From NCBI RefSeq assembly GCF_900103695.1, contig NZ_FNHF01000005.1, positions 80,711 through 144,710 on the forward strand: a stretch of DNA of 64,000 nt. The letters run 5' to 3'. Below the pieces are notes generated by a model. That model had not been told where the DNA came from and ran no database searches. It saw nothing but the letters and a program-made list of their open reading frames with translations. Positions 47,568 through 56,240 of this stretch are shown piece by piece. Source of the DNA: Sediminibacillus halophilus (GTDB lineage: Bacteria > Bacillota > Bacilli > Bacillales > Amphibacillaceae). The position numbers and the translations under genes were made by a program. The stretch's first letter is position 1. Each line of letters begins with the position of its first letter.

Positions 47568-48617
47568 ATGAACGAAAAGGAATTGTACGATGTTACCATC
47601 ATAGGAGGCGGTCCTGCCGGATTATATTCCGCTTTTTACAGTGGACTGCGGGCGATGAAAACGAAACTGATCGAATACCAGCCACGTCTCGGCGGCAAAA
47701 TCCACGTCTATCCAGAAAAAATGATATGGGATGTCGGGGGCCTGACCCCCGTATCTGGTGAGAAACTGATAGAGCAACTGGTTGCTCAAGGGCTTACCTT
47801 TGATCCGACCGTGGCCCTAAACGAAAAAGTCGTGAAAATCACCCGGAACGATGAGGACCATTTTGTTTTGCATACGGCAGCCGGATTAAAACATTATTCC
47901 AGAACAGTCATCGTTGCTGTCGGCGGTGGAATATTGAAGCCGCAAAAGCTCGAAATAGACGGTGCGGAAAAATACGAAGTAGCTAACTTGCATTATACAG
48001 TGAAGTCTTTGAATCAATTTAAGGATAAAACCGTCATTATTTCAGGCGGAGGAAATGCTGCAGTAGACTGGGCAAACGAATTGATTCCGTTTGCCAAGCA
48101 AGTTTATTTATCGTATCGAAAGGATTCCCTCAAGGGACATGAAGCGCAAGTCGAACAGTTGAAAAACGGTCCGGCGCAATGTTACTTCCACACTTCCATC
48201 ACCAAATTGGCAGCAAGTGATTCAAAGGAGAAAATAAAATCAGTGGAGTTGACTAACCACCTGACAGGCGAAGTAACCGAACTTTCCATTGATGAAGTGA
48301 TCATCAATCATGGCTACGAACGAGATACAGAGCTGTTGAAAAACTGTTCCATGGACATTAAAAAACGCGACAATTATTTTATTGAGGGTACGCCGTCAAG
48401 TGAATCATCGGTGGATGGACTATTTGCTGCCGGAGATATTCTCAAGTACGACGGAAAAGTCCACCTTATCGCCGGCGCTTTCCAGGATGCTGCCAATGCC
48501 GTCAACCGGGCAAAGCAATACATTGAGCCGGAGGCCCAAGAGTACGGCATGGTATCCTCCCATAATGAAATCTTCAAGCAGCGGAACAAAACGTTGATCA
48601 ACCAAATGGTGCAATAA
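47568..48617 (+). CDS. Ferredoxin/flavodoxin-NADP+ reductase, TrxR-like (YcgT/YumC type)
   Basis: 349 residues. FAD-binding IIGGGPAGLYSAFYSGLRAMKTKLIEYQPRLGGKI, NADPH-binding VIISGGGNAAVDWANEL and C-terminal VDGLFAAGDILKYDGKVHLIAGAFQDAANAVN. It lacks the CxxC of thioredoxin reductase, as expected for the bacterial TrxR-type FNR. B. subtilis YcgT is Fur-controlled and so is this one by its box; the convergent flavodoxin is a likely partner. ATG at 47568 follows AAGGAGGAG; the frame runs 27 codons further upstream into the promoter. Confidence 0.93.
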   Translation: MNEKELYDVTIIGGGPAGLYSAFYSGLRAMKTKLIEYQPRLGGKIHVYPEKMIWDVGGLTPVSGEKLIEQLVAQGLTFDPTVALNEKVVKITRNDEDHFVLHTAAGLKHYSRTVIVAVGGGILKPQKLEIDGAEKYEVANLHYTVKSLNQFKDKTVIISGGGNAAVDWANELIPFAKQVYLSYRKDSLKGHEAQVEQLKNGPAQCYFHTSITKLAASDSKEKIKSVELTNHLTGEVTELSIDEVIINHGYERDTELLKNCSMDIKKRDNYFIEGTPSSESSVDGLFAAGDILKYDGKVHLIAGAFQDAANAVNRAKQYIEPEAQEYGMVSSHNEIFKQRNKTLINQMVQ

Positions 48618-48636
48618 ACCAGACCAGTTGGAATGA

Positions 48637-48668
48637 AAACCCGACAGCCCTCTTTGGGCTGCCGGGTT
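48637..48668. terminator. Bidirectional terminator between reductase and flavodoxin genes
   Basis: ACCCGACAGCCC/GGGCTGCCGGGT with a short loop, T-rich on the right. Confidence 0.85.
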
Positions 48669-48671
48669 TAT

Positions 48672-49136
48672 TTATGGAATGCTGATTGAAAGCTCCTTCA
48701 CAAATTCTTCTGCAAATACCTCACAACGTTTCATGTCGTCCTCATCCGGCGTCAAATCCACCTTTAAATGATATAAAACCGAAGCGGCCCCACGCTCTTT
48801 AAATCGTTCAGCAAAAGTGTCGATCGCTCCACCATAATGGGGATACATCGAGTCACAGGAACCAAACAGCGCAACAACTTTCCCTGTCAGGTCTATCTCT
48901 TCCATGTCGTCATAAAAATCCTCTGTTTCGTACGGGATGTCTCCGTCTCCCCATGTATATGTACCAAACAAAATAGCATCGTAGTCCAGTAAATCTGCAG
49001 CGGCAATATCGTCTAAATCTATTTGAAAGGCCAGAACTTCCAAGCCCTGTTTTTTCATTGTCTTTTCGATTATTTCAGCCATTTCTTCCGTATTTCCCGA
49101 CATGCTGCAGTATAATAAAATAACTTTTGGCATCAT
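48672..49136 (-). CDS. Flavodoxin (YkuN/YkuP-like)
   Basis: 154 residues. FMN phosphate loop CSMSGNTEEMAE, isoalloxazine loops FGTYTWGDGDIPYE and FGSCDSMYPHYGGAIDTF: a classic short/long-chain flavodoxin. Replaces ferredoxin when iron is short. Two adjacent ATGs follow AGGAGG (49136 and 49133); either is possible. A perfect Fur box lies 37 bases upstream. Confidence 0.93.
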   Translation of the reverse strand: MMPKVILLYCSMSGNTEEMAEIIEKTMKKQGLEVLAFQIDLDDIAAADLLDYDAILFGTYTWGDGDIPYETEDFYDDMEEIDLTGKVVALFGSCDSMYPHYGGAIDTFAERFKERGAASVLYHLKVDLTPDEDDMKRCEVFAEEFVKELSISIP

Positions 49137-49172
49137 ACCGCCCTCCTCATCACTCTATATCTATATATTAAT

Positions 49173-49187
49173 TGATAATGATTATCA
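49173..49187. promoter_or_regulatory. Fur box of the flavodoxin gene
   Basis: TGATAATGATTATCA, a perfect 7-1-7 Fur motif. Confidence 0.92.
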
Positions 49188-49252
49188 ATGTCAATTAACA
49201 GAGAAAGAACAGAATTAATGCCCGGACTCTTCTTCCTTGTCCAGGCACTTTA

Positions 49253-49840
49253 TCATCGTCTGCTTCGTTTCTCCATCATCACTTCATTCACCTGTTCATA
49301 CATGGTTATCATGCCATCGGCGGAAGCTTCAAATAGATGTGCATCTTCTTCCTCGATTCCCATCCTGCTCGCTTCGGCAGCCACATCAATGTTGGCACCC
49401 AAGAATATAAAGTGCCAGTCATGCATTTGTTTTTGCTGTTTAATCAAGCTTTGTACTTTTTCATAATTGAACTCTATACTAGCATTTTCCATTCCATCGG
49501 TAGTGATGACAACCAACACTGTATCCGGTCTGTCTTCCAAGCTGGCTTGAGCATGGCGCCGATTGACATCCACTATTGTTTTGCCGACAGCATCCAGCAA
49601 GGCCGTCGAACCTCTGACTACATAATTTTGGCTTGTTAACACTGCCTCTTCAGCATCCACACCATTCCACAAAATGTCATATTCATGGTCAAATAAAACG
49701 GCAGTTACTGTCGTTTTACCCTCCATCCTAAGCTGCTTTTGAATCATTGCATTGAAACCGCCGATGGTGTCGTTTTCCAAACCGCTCATCGAGCCGCTCC
49801 GATCAAGCAAAAAAATGATCTCCGTCACCTTGTCATTCAT
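49253..49840 (-). CDS. VWA-domain protein with MIDAS motif
   Basis: 195 residues made of a single von Willebrand A domain. The metal site is DRSGSMS near the N-terminus, T in VRGSTALLDAVG and D in VVITTDGMENAS, a complete MIDAS. No signal peptide or membrane helix, so cytoplasmic. Similar to TerY-like VWA proteins. It is divergent from an HTH-domain gene 97 bases away, suggesting a functional pair. ATG with AAAGGATGAG upstream. Confidence 0.85.
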   Translation of the reverse strand: MNDKVTEIIFLLDRSGSMSGLENDTIGGFNAMIQKQLRMEGKTTVTAVLFDHEYDILWNGVDAEEAVLTSQNYVVRGSTALLDAVGKTIVDVNRRHAQASLEDRPDTVLVVITTDGMENASIEFNYEKVQSLIKQQKQMHDWHFIFLGANIDVAAEASRMGIEEEDAHLFEASADGMITMYEQVNEVMMEKRSRR

Positions 49841-49937
49841 CTTTGTCTCATCCTTTCGTCTCCTTGGATGCTATAATGATAACAACAAAGACAAACGAAA
49901 AGGTCGCCTGTGAGGCGACAATGAGGAGGGCGGGGTC

Positions 49938-50423
49938 ATGCTCGATCAACGCACGTTGGAACGATTACAGGAATATGTGGAAATGCAACTGCTTAACCTG
50001 AGCATGCCAATATACGAGTCAGAAACTATCTTTTCCGTTGACAGCGAAACAGATATAACAGATTTAGAAGACTATATAAAGGAAAATCAAACCGTATCGT
50101 TTTCCGAATTTCTGTTGGGTCTAATTGATGAGGAAGGATATACAGATTCAGAGGTATATAAACGGGCTGGAATCGACCGGAGGCTGTTTTCCAAAATCAG
50201 ATCCAATCCGAATTACAAAACAAGCAAACAAACTGCCGCTGCTCTGGCGATCGGTTTACGGTTGGACGAAACAAAAACCGAAGAATTATTTCAAGCCGCC
50301 GGTTATTCCCTGTCATTCAGCGATCCTTTCGATCTGGTCATTCGTTTTTGTTTGCAAAAAAGAATTTTTGATATCGATGAAGTGAATCAGGCACTGGAAC
50401 ATATGGGGATGAAGACGTTGTAG
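49938..50423 (+). CDS. HTH-domain protein paired with the VWA gene
   Basis: 161 residues. The N-terminal 60 residues are acidic with no motif. The middle has a helix-turn-helix-like segment ([59 protein letters not shown], about 70-130), similar in layout to XRE-type DNA-binding domains. The tail is short. ATG with GAGGAGGG upstream. It could regulate the divergent VWA gene; I know no function for the family. Confidence 0.7.
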   Translation: MLDQRTLERLQEYVEMQLLNLSMPIYESETIFSVDSETDITDLEDYIKENQTVSFSEFLLGLIDEEGYTDSEVYKRAGIDRRLFSKIRSNPNYKTSKQTAAALAIGLRLDETKTEELFQAAGYSLSFSDPFDLVIRFCLQKRIFDIDEVNQALEHMGMKTL

Positions 50424-50640
50424 TAGTTACAGGATATTTAAAAAAGCTCCCGTCAATAGGAACTCTATGTTGAATGATAAAAAATTAAACGAGATGGTAG
50501 AATGCGGTTAACTAACTATCCCCTCGTGTTTTGATCTTCTTTTTATGTTAATTGACCATCTTTAGTGTTGAGTTGATCCGCTTGAAGAGGAAATTGATCT
50601 TACTCAAGCATATTAGATTATCTTTGACAGCAATGTAATC

Positions 50641-50844
50641 TTACCCGTTCAACAAACTTCCGATAATCCCGAAAATTATCATACAGATAACGCCAGCAAA
50701 CAAAAAATAACCTATTAACCGTATTGGCTTTGGCAGTTTTCGTTTCCCTTTTCCTACACGGTAACCCTCAATCGTTTGCAGATGCTCTATCACATCATTG
50801 AAAGGTTCCTGTTGCTGTTCTTCATGACGGGTCAATAGAATCAC
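50641..50844 (-). CDS. Small single-pass membrane protein, up to 67 residues
   Basis: A basic segment (GKGKRKLPKPIR) is followed by one strong membrane helix (LIGYFLFAGVICMIIFGIIGSLL) at the C-terminus. The start is uncertain: GTG at 50844 is too close to GGAG, while TTG at 50835 has a ten-base spacing. No family recognised. It lies 23 bases after the Nudix gene stop on the same strand and may be co-transcribed. Confidence 0.55.
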   Translation of the reverse strand: MILLTRHEEQQQEPFNDVIEHLQTIEGYRVGKGKRKLPKPIRLIGYFLFAGVICMIIFGIIGSLLNG

Positions 50845-50867
50845 ACTCCTTCTTAACTAATCGTTCA

Positions 50868-51347
50868 TTACTCACATTTGAAAGAATTGACTGCTGTAGA
50901 AATTCCTTTTTCTATATATCGCTCGATATAACCTCTGTACTCATCCGATAATTCCTTTGGCAAACCATCCAGAGAAAAATAATGCAATGCTTGTGACTCA
51001 CTATAATCGATTTTCATTTCGCCCTTAACATCTCTGGTGTAATAAACAGCAGTTACGGAATATAACTCGTCCCCATTTGGCACTTTCAAGTAGTATTCAG
51101 AGCCGGAGAATACATCAATTAGTTCCAATTTTTCTACTACCAGCCCTGTTTCTTCGAAAACCTCTCTTTTTGCCACTTCCTCCAGGCTTTCTCCTAAATC
51201 CATGAGCCCGCCTGGCAGTCCCCATTGGCCATCATGTCTTTTTTGTAATAACACTTGATTTTGTTGATTTAAAATAAGCACTACAGCCCCCGGCAAAATA
51301 AGAGGGCTGTGTCCGATGTATTGTCTGAGGTATTTATAATATTCCAT
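50868..51347 (-). CDS. Nudix hydrolase
   Basis: 159 residues. Nudix box in GGLMDLGESLEEVAKREVFEETGL (about 46-69) with the REVxEExG core. It hydrolyses a nucleoside diphosphate linked to another group; the substrate is not evident. VVLILNQQNQVLLQKRHDGQWGLPGG precedes the box as in MutT/ADP-ribose pyrophosphatase-like members. ATG with AAGGAG upstream. Confidence 0.93.
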   Translation of the reverse strand: MEYYKYLRQYIGHSPLILPGAVVLILNQQNQVLLQKRHDGQWGLPGGLMDLGESLEEVAKREVFEETGLVVEKLELIDVFSGSEYYLKVPNGDELYSVTAVYYTRDVKGEMKIDYSESQALHYFSLDGLPKELSDEYRGYIERYIEKGISTAVNSFKCE

Positions 51348-51419
51348 GTTTACCTTCTCCTTGTGACAGTGTGTTAGCGTATCTTGGGAGCGTACTACAA
51401 TATGGTAACAGACAAAGAC

Positions 51420-52466
51420 TTATCCCTCATGATTGCCACCAACACTTTGACTGCCTACTTGAACTAAATTCCCTGTAAGAAATGAAGCTTTTACATTTGA
51501 ACCCTCTAACCAGTCTTTCCAATCAATTTCAAGGGTTTGACCGCCAAGCAACGAAGTCAAGACAAGATCGGTATCATAAATGTAAGCAAATGTATGTAGT
51601 GTTCCGAATAAGTTGTTATAGTCACGGTAAAACATGGGGGAATCAATTGATTTAAACCAGTCGAATACCTCTCGACCACTTAACTCCTCCATGTTTTTTT
51701 CCTTCATATAGGAGATGCGATTGTTACTCTCCGTATAGTCCACCTTATTTTGACTAACCAAATCCTTGTGCTGGTAATGATTGGTGCACCTCAACGTACT
51801 TTCATTTTCTCTTACCTTTATGCCATAAGGACTTATTTCTACAACTGCCGTGTGCCCATTCTTATCACCAAGAGAAAAATTATAGTTCCATGAATGAGGT
51901 AATTGCTTCAACATTTTTATTGCCTCTTTTGTACTCTGACAACAATCAAGTACCATTCTTACACCCATCGAAGCAGTTAAGCCTTCTTTAGCTCTGTCTT
52001 TGCTCACAAAATGAAAGGCGACGAAAAGCCCCTTTTCATTTACCCCTTCATGTCTGCCAATAACATGCAAACTATGCCCCACGCTGGCATAGCACTCCTT
52101 TGGCTGGATGAGCATGAATCGTTGATCGTAAATGTCCGGAGAAAAATCATAGTTTCTTACAGCAAATCTGGAATTAACGACAGAAGAACAGCCCATTCCT
52201 TGAACCTCTGGTACTCCATAACCGCCGAATAGTGCTACTGCCTTTTCCGTCTTCATTCCTAACGCATCTGCCAAGCCGGATATTTCATCCATTATATGTG
52301 GAGCAAATTGACGAAAAAACTGCTTAACCTTATCCAGTTGGAGATGCTTGTTTTCCAGTAGTGAGACCTTTGAAATAAGCGAATCATCTATTTTCTTTCC
52401 TTGCAAGTAACCCACCCTGTACGCCGAACCCCTGTATTGCTCAACAGAAGCGTCCATTAAGGCCAT
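51420..52466 (-). CDS. C45-type (acyl-CoA:6-APA acyltransferase-like) N-terminal nucleophile hydrolase
   Basis: 348 residues. The probable nucleophile is C93 in GMGCSSVV, exposed by autoprocessing in this family. ARG/aromatic pocket residues are in AVRNYDFSPD, and SWNYNFSLGDKNGHTAVVEISP and LRCTNHYQH fit the choloylglycine hydrolase/AAT (peptidase C45) fold. No signal peptide. Amide substrate unknown. ATG at 52466 with AAGGAGGT seven bases before. Confidence 0.85.
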   Translation of the reverse strand: MALMDASVEQYRGSAYRVGYLQGKKIDDSLISKVSLLENKHLQLDKVKQFFRQFAPHIMDEISGLADALGMKTEKAVALFGGYGVPEVQGMGCSSVVNSRFAVRNYDFSPDIYDQRFMLIQPKECYASVGHSLHVIGRHEGVNEKGLFVAFHFVSKDRAKEGLTASMGVRMVLDCCQSTKEAIKMLKQLPHSWNYNFSLGDKNGHTAVVEISPYGIKVRENESTLRCTNHYQHKDLVSQNKVDYTESNNRISYMKEKNMEELSGREVFDWFKSIDSPMFYRDYNNLFGTLHTFAYIYDTDLVLTSLLGGQTLEIDWKDWLEGSNVKASFLTGNLVQVGSQSVGGNHEG

Positions 52467-52769
52467 GGTACGACCTCCTTTTTAAGTAACTCCTCTATGT
52501 ATTTCTTTAAATAAGGGAGTTATCCTGCAAAAAAAGATAGAGAAACTGATACTAATGCATCTGCATCCTTCCATTTCAATGATTGTTTACCAAAAAATGC
52601 CGGCCTCTCCTCCCATTTCAACGCACTTCGCCTGATCAACAGGCTTTTCGGTTCATATCGGGCCACTTAAAACTCCTCTTTCCTCAAAACAACCTGACCG
52701 TTTCTGAATAATAGCATATAGCTTTTGTCCACTCTTGCTGACTCAAAAGGTGGTTTTAGTCAGTCGCTG
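52467..52769. other. Intergenic region between C45 and WYL genes
   Basis: About 300 bases. One imperfect inverted repeat AACTCC/GGAGTT (about 52488-52520) in the 5' leader side of the C45 gene. No gene seen. Confidence 0.3.
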
Positions 52770-53732
52770 TTATGGGCAGTATAACCTTACCCTCTCCTGT
52801 AAGGATCCCAAGATTTTTTCCGGCATTTCCCTGACCGTTAGATCCTCACCGAGGAAAAGCAGCCAGCTTGTTAATTTGGCAACTTCCTCTGGCTTATCAA
52901 CGTTGATAAAAGCCTTTAGTACGGCTGTCGTTTGGTAAGGATTCGTATAGGATAAGGAGACATTTAGTGGATGGTATTTTTTAAATTGCGCAATTGCCTT
53001 TGGCCCAAGATCCAGTACAAGGTTGAATGCTTCTGTCTGGTCACTTAGTTTTTTTGTAATCGCTTGTTCACTTATTCTCTTTTCAATCGGACAAGGTTGT
53101 ATATCGATAATATGGTCGACGTGGAAAATCCGCTTCGCCTCTTCCTTAAAATCATATCCTTCAATCAGCCACTGGCTTTTTTCATGATAAAGGTGCAGTA
53201 GATAAACCGGGGAAGACTTCGTGACGTTTTCTTCTTGAAAGATGAGAAGTAAATACCGATCTATAAGCAGCATTTGGAAGAGTGTTTCTACTATGGGATG
53301 TGGAAGGTCCGAAAGATCAAGCAAGTCAGGGTTGTGTGGATTAGTCCCTTCAAAAAGCAGGATTTGATTCAAAAAAATAAGATCGTCTTGCTGGCTTTCC
53401 GAGATGAGACCGAGTAATTTTTCGACGATAGACTGACGGCTTTTCAGATAAGGAAGTTGCTGATTTCGTGTGGCCATAAAGGCAATGAAAAGAGCCTTGA
53501 CTTCGTCATCGGAAAAACGGACCTCGGGCAGGACAGAATTGTGCATGACAAAATAACCACCATCCCTTCCAACTTCGGAGACAAGCGGCATTCCCATGGC
53601 TTCAATTTCTCTGATATCTCTAATGGCAGTCGAGCGGGAAATGGTGAATTCCTGCATGATTTCAGAGATGGTAAAGCGGGCACGGTTATTGATATACCGC
53701 ATAATGAGATTTATCCGTTCAACTTTTTTCAT
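52770..53732 (-). CDS. WYL-domain transcriptional regulator (YafY-like)
   Basis: 320 residues. N-terminal winged helix (RINLIMRYINNRARFTISEIMQEFTISRSTAIRDIREIEAMG), central WYL domain (about 135-210, with SQWLIEGYDFKEEAKRIFHVDHI) and the WCX C-terminal extension. Such regulators bind small ligands or nucleic acid. ATG at 53732 with GGAGGG upstream. Divergent from the GyrI-like gene, the probable target. Confidence 0.9.
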   Translation of the reverse strand: MKKVERINLIMRYINNRARFTISEIMQEFTISRSTAIRDIREIEAMGMPLVSEVGRDGGYFVMHNSVLPEVRFSDDEVKALFIAFMATRNQQLPYLKSRQSIVEKLLGLISESQQDDLIFLNQILLFEGTNPHNPDLLDLSDLPHPIVETLFQMLLIDRYLLLIFQEENVTKSSPVYLLHLYHEKSQWLIEGYDFKEEAKRIFHVDHIIDIQPCPIEKRISEQAITKKLSDQTEAFNLVLDLGPKAIAQFKKYHPLNVSLSYTNPYQTTAVLKAFINVDKPEEVAKLTSWLLFLGEDLTVREMPEKILGSLQERVRLYCP

Positions 53733-53840
53733 TGCGCCCTCCAAAAGGTGTCAGTTTTTGATACTATTTAACGTTATTATATACGTAACAAGTGATACAG
53801 ACAATTCACTTGAAAACTTAAGTAGAGGAAGGTTTTGAAT

Positions 53841-54326
53841 ATGGCAGAATATACTTTAGAAGAAAAAGACAGCTTTACGGTAATAGGATTAGGAACGGAG
53901 CTGAAGAGCGATTACAGAGACTTTGCCGGCTTGAGCAAAGAAAAGGCGGACTTTTGGCAGGCCGCCAGCCAGGATGGAAGGCTGGACACACTAAAAGGCA
54001 TTGCTGCAAATGACTACATTTTTGCCGTAAACGAAGCAGTGAACAACAAAATGATGCATTATGCCGGCGTCATGGCAAAGGAATCGGCATCTGTTCCTGA
54101 AGATGCCAGAGTCATCGAATTTCCTAAGGGAGAGTACCTGGTTGTCAAAGGGGAAGCAAAGACGGCTGACGAACTGAACAACAAGGTTTCCGGGGTTGCG
54201 TTTGGGCAAGTATTGCCGGAAGCAACAGAATTTGCCTATGTTGGGGGACCCAATACCACGGTTGAAATGGGAAAGAGAAACGGCTTCGTTTTCGGAGAAA
54301 TGTGGATTCCTGTAGTCAGGAAATAA
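53841..54326 (+). CDS. GyrI-like small-molecule-binding domain protein
   Basis: 161 residues composed of the SOUL/GyrI-like effector-binding fold. It begins YTLEEKDSFTVIGLGTEL, with ...ARVIEFPKGEYLVVKGEA and the C-terminal NGFVFGEMWIPV. No DNA-binding domain is attached. Comparable standalone proteins bind or hydrolyse toxic compounds; the ligand here is unknown. ATG at 53841 (AGAGGAAGG upstream). Faces the WYL regulator across a 108-base gap. Confidence 0.85.
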   Translation: MAEYTLEEKDSFTVIGLGTELKSDYRDFAGLSKEKADFWQAASQDGRLDTLKGIAANDYIFAVNEAVNNKMMHYAGVMAKESASVPEDARVIEFPKGEYLVVKGEAKTADELNNKVSGVAFGQVLPEATEFAYVGGPNTTVEMGKRNGFVFGEMWIPVVRK

Positions 54327-54500
54327 AAAGATAGAAATCGCAGTTAGTTCATACTGCCTAAGAAAATCAGGACAGTCTGATAAAGAACCGTTGAAAATGT
54401 TTTTTTGTATCTGTTTCGAACACGCAGAAACGCTCTAAAGACATATATATATGTAACCGTGGTTACTCTCATGCCCCAACCCTTTAATGGAAGCATCTAA

Positions 54501-54530
54501 CCTCGGGAAATGTGACAGATTTCCCGGAGG
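54501..54530 (+). terminator. Hairpin downstream of the GyrI-like gene
   Basis: CCTCGGGAAAT/ATTTCCCGGAGG with one bulge and a short T-rich tail; probable terminator although 175 bases from the stop. Confidence 0.5.
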
Positions 54531-54599
54531 ATTTCTTTGTAATTAATAAAAAGGTTACTAATAGATTTTTTAAGGATTGGTTGATTTTTAACGTAGTAA

Positions 54600-54676
54600 A
54601 TCCCCTTTATATATTGTAAGACGATGTAAGTTGGCCAACGAAGTTTCTCTTACAATAACAAGCGAAAAAAGGGGAT
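54600..54676. promoter_or_regulatory. Nested dyad in front of an unknown gene
   Basis: Arms TATTGTAAGA (54612-54621) and TCTTACAATA (54648-54657) are exactly symmetric about a central palindrome GTTGGCCAAC (54630-54639). Outer arms ATCCCCTTT and AAAGGGGAT lie at 54600-54608 and 54668-54676, and the right one covers the ribosome site of the downstream gene. Could be an operator, an RNA switch, or both. Confidence 0.6.
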
Positions 54677-54682
54677 GTTGTT

Positions 54683-55117
54683 ATGGGTCGCAGAACAGAA
54701 TATATTAGAAATCTCACGCTGTCCCGTGATAATCTATACAAGATTAAAAGGGCGCAATATGAAATTAGAATGCAAGGCTTCACTTATGTCGATGAGGGAA
54801 AACTTGTTAGTGGTCTAAACGCGTTTGCAACCGTATTATCGTTTGCCTTTATGTTACCCACTCCTGTCACCTTGGCAGCTGGAGTAATTTCGGCTATGGG
54901 TAACATAGGAAATGACCGTGCTCTAGTTATTGAAGTTTGCCGAAATGGCGAGGATTATTTACAACAACTCGAATATTTCTTCGATGACAATCCACAATAT
55001 GACCTTATAAGGGTTGATTTACCGTTCCTCGAATTTGTTGATGAAGGGTTTAGAATTGTGCAAGGAAACGGAATGGTTACGGCGGTTCATACAGATGGTG
55101 GTTGGATATTACTTTAA
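54683..55117 (+). CDS. Unrecognised 144-residue protein
   Basis: Basic N-terminus (GRRTEYIRNLTLSRDNLYKIKRAQYEIRMQGF), a hydrophobic central stretch that could span the membrane (LNAFATVLSFAFMLPTPVTLAAGVISAMG, about 44-72), then an acidic C-terminal half (ENYFFDDNPQYDLIRVDLPFLEF-like, ending GGWILL). ATG with GGGGA nine bases before. A strong terminator follows. AT-rich. No family recognised; in layout it could be a small membrane-interacting or phage/mobile-element-derived protein. Confidence 0.65.
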   Translation: MGRRTEYIRNLTLSRDNLYKIKRAQYEIRMQGFTYVDEGKLVSGLNAFATVLSFAFMLPTPVTLAAGVISAMGNIGNDRALVIEVCRNGEDYLQQLEYFFDDNPQYDLIRVDLPFLEFVDEGFRIVQGNGMVTAVHTDGGWILL

Positions 55118-55154
55118 TAATGTAAAAAGAAGCCAACCGATCTGAAGTATTACC

Positions 55155-55213
55155 GAGCCCCGCTTGTAGACGGTTTTAACCACTATAATCCGTCTACAAG
55201 ACGGGGCTTTTCT
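55155..55213 (+). terminator. Strong terminator of the 144-residue protein gene
   Basis: AGCCCCG-TTGTAGACGG / CCGTCTACAA-CGGGGCT with a long loop, then TTTTC. Confidence 0.85.
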
Positions 55214-55295
55214 ATTTCTGAAATGGAAAAAAGGTATCTGGTTAAGGAGCACATAAAAGATTTACAATCAGTGTATCGCTCCGATATTTCCACTT

Positions 55296-55781
55296 TTATT
55301 TCTCCTCTTTACCAATAAGATTAATAATATAGTCATAATCAAACGTAGAATCTACAATTTTATAATAACCTTCTCCCTTGAATCCGGCTATTGAAGAACT
55401 AATATGAAGGACATCAGGGTCATCTATAAATAAGTCTGAAATAAATATTTCTCTTGATTGATCCAACTTTAGCATTCCTGTTATATAGCCCTCATTTTCT
55501 TTCTTAGCAAGCGCGTTTCGTGCATCCTTATCCTTTAATGGTTTTAAATTCAGATTACTAAGATACTCCAAAATTAAATCACAAGTTTTCTGATCGTGGC
55601 TTTTTGCATTGATTTCTTCACCGTCAGAGAGATTGTGGGTAAGATGAAAGTCAACTGGGGATTCAGTTGCATACTCCTCTATAGGATTGAAGGGGATCAT
55701 ATAATAAATAAAATGCTGATAAAGATATACGGACAGAAAAATTATACCTAACGCAAAGGCTAGATACTTCAGTCTTTTCAT
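55296..55781 (-). CDS. Hypothetical membrane-anchored protein, 161 residues
   Basis: An N-terminal signal anchor (LKYLAFALGIIFLSVYLYQHFIYYM) precedes an extracellular domain with DFHLTHNLSDGEEINAKSHDQKTCDLILEYLSNLNLKPLKDKDARNA and GEGYYKIVDSTFDYDYI. It resembles the layout of small Bacillus lipoprotein-like surface proteins but has no lipobox. ATG at 55781 with AAAGGGACTGGTGAT upstream; an in-frame GTG three codons earlier is possible. Family not recognised. Confidence 0.65.
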   Translation of the reverse strand: MKRLKYLAFALGIIFLSVYLYQHFIYYMIPFNPIEEYATESPVDFHLTHNLSDGEEINAKSHDQKTCDLILEYLSNLNLKPLKDKDARNALAKKENEGYITGMLKLDQSREIFISDLFIDDPDVLHISSSIAGFKGEGYYKIVDSTFDYDYIINLIGKEEK

Positions 55782-56060
55782 ATTAATCACCAGTCCCTTT
55801 CATCCGATCGTGAATTTCCATCGAAGTCTGCCACAGGTAACACCATCTTATCCCCAAAATATTTACACTGCCACCATAAATAGCATTAAAAGTAACAATC
55901 AATTTGGCAATGATTTTAGCAAGCGGAAAAACAAGCGTATTCAGGTTAGATAATAGAACAGTTGATCATAAAAGAATCACGCTTAAGATATGTCCAAGAT
56001 TTGTAGTTCTATATTCAATCTCTTCTTCAGCTGACTCCCTCGCTTACGGATAAGTATTTT

Positions 56061-56240
56061 TTATTCTTTTTTAGTCTTATTTGAGTCAATTGCTGTTCCA
56101 ACTGTTATTCCGAAAACCAAACCTATACCAGCTCCGATTGCTAGCTCATCAAATATTATGAACCCTAGCACTGCTCCTAAAGGTAATCCTATACCAATTC
56201 CAACCGCCAGATAAGTATCCCCTGTATTTTTGCTCACCAT
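56061..56240 (-). CDS. Glycine-rich small membrane protein, 59 residues
   Basis: ATG immediately follows the stop of the VOC gene (no gap), with GGGAG just upstream. Two hydrophobic helices are rich in Gly with GxxxG spacing (VGIGIGLPLGAVLGFIIF, then AIGAGIGLVFGITVGTAI), separated by DEL, and a Lys-rich tail (KTKKE). This is a glycine-zipper-like two-pass protein. Function unknown; coupling to the VOC gene suggests a joint transcript. Confidence 0.75.
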   Translation of the reverse strand: MVSKNTGDTYLAVGIGIGLPLGAVLGFIIFDELAIGAGIGLVFGITVGTAIDSNKTKKE

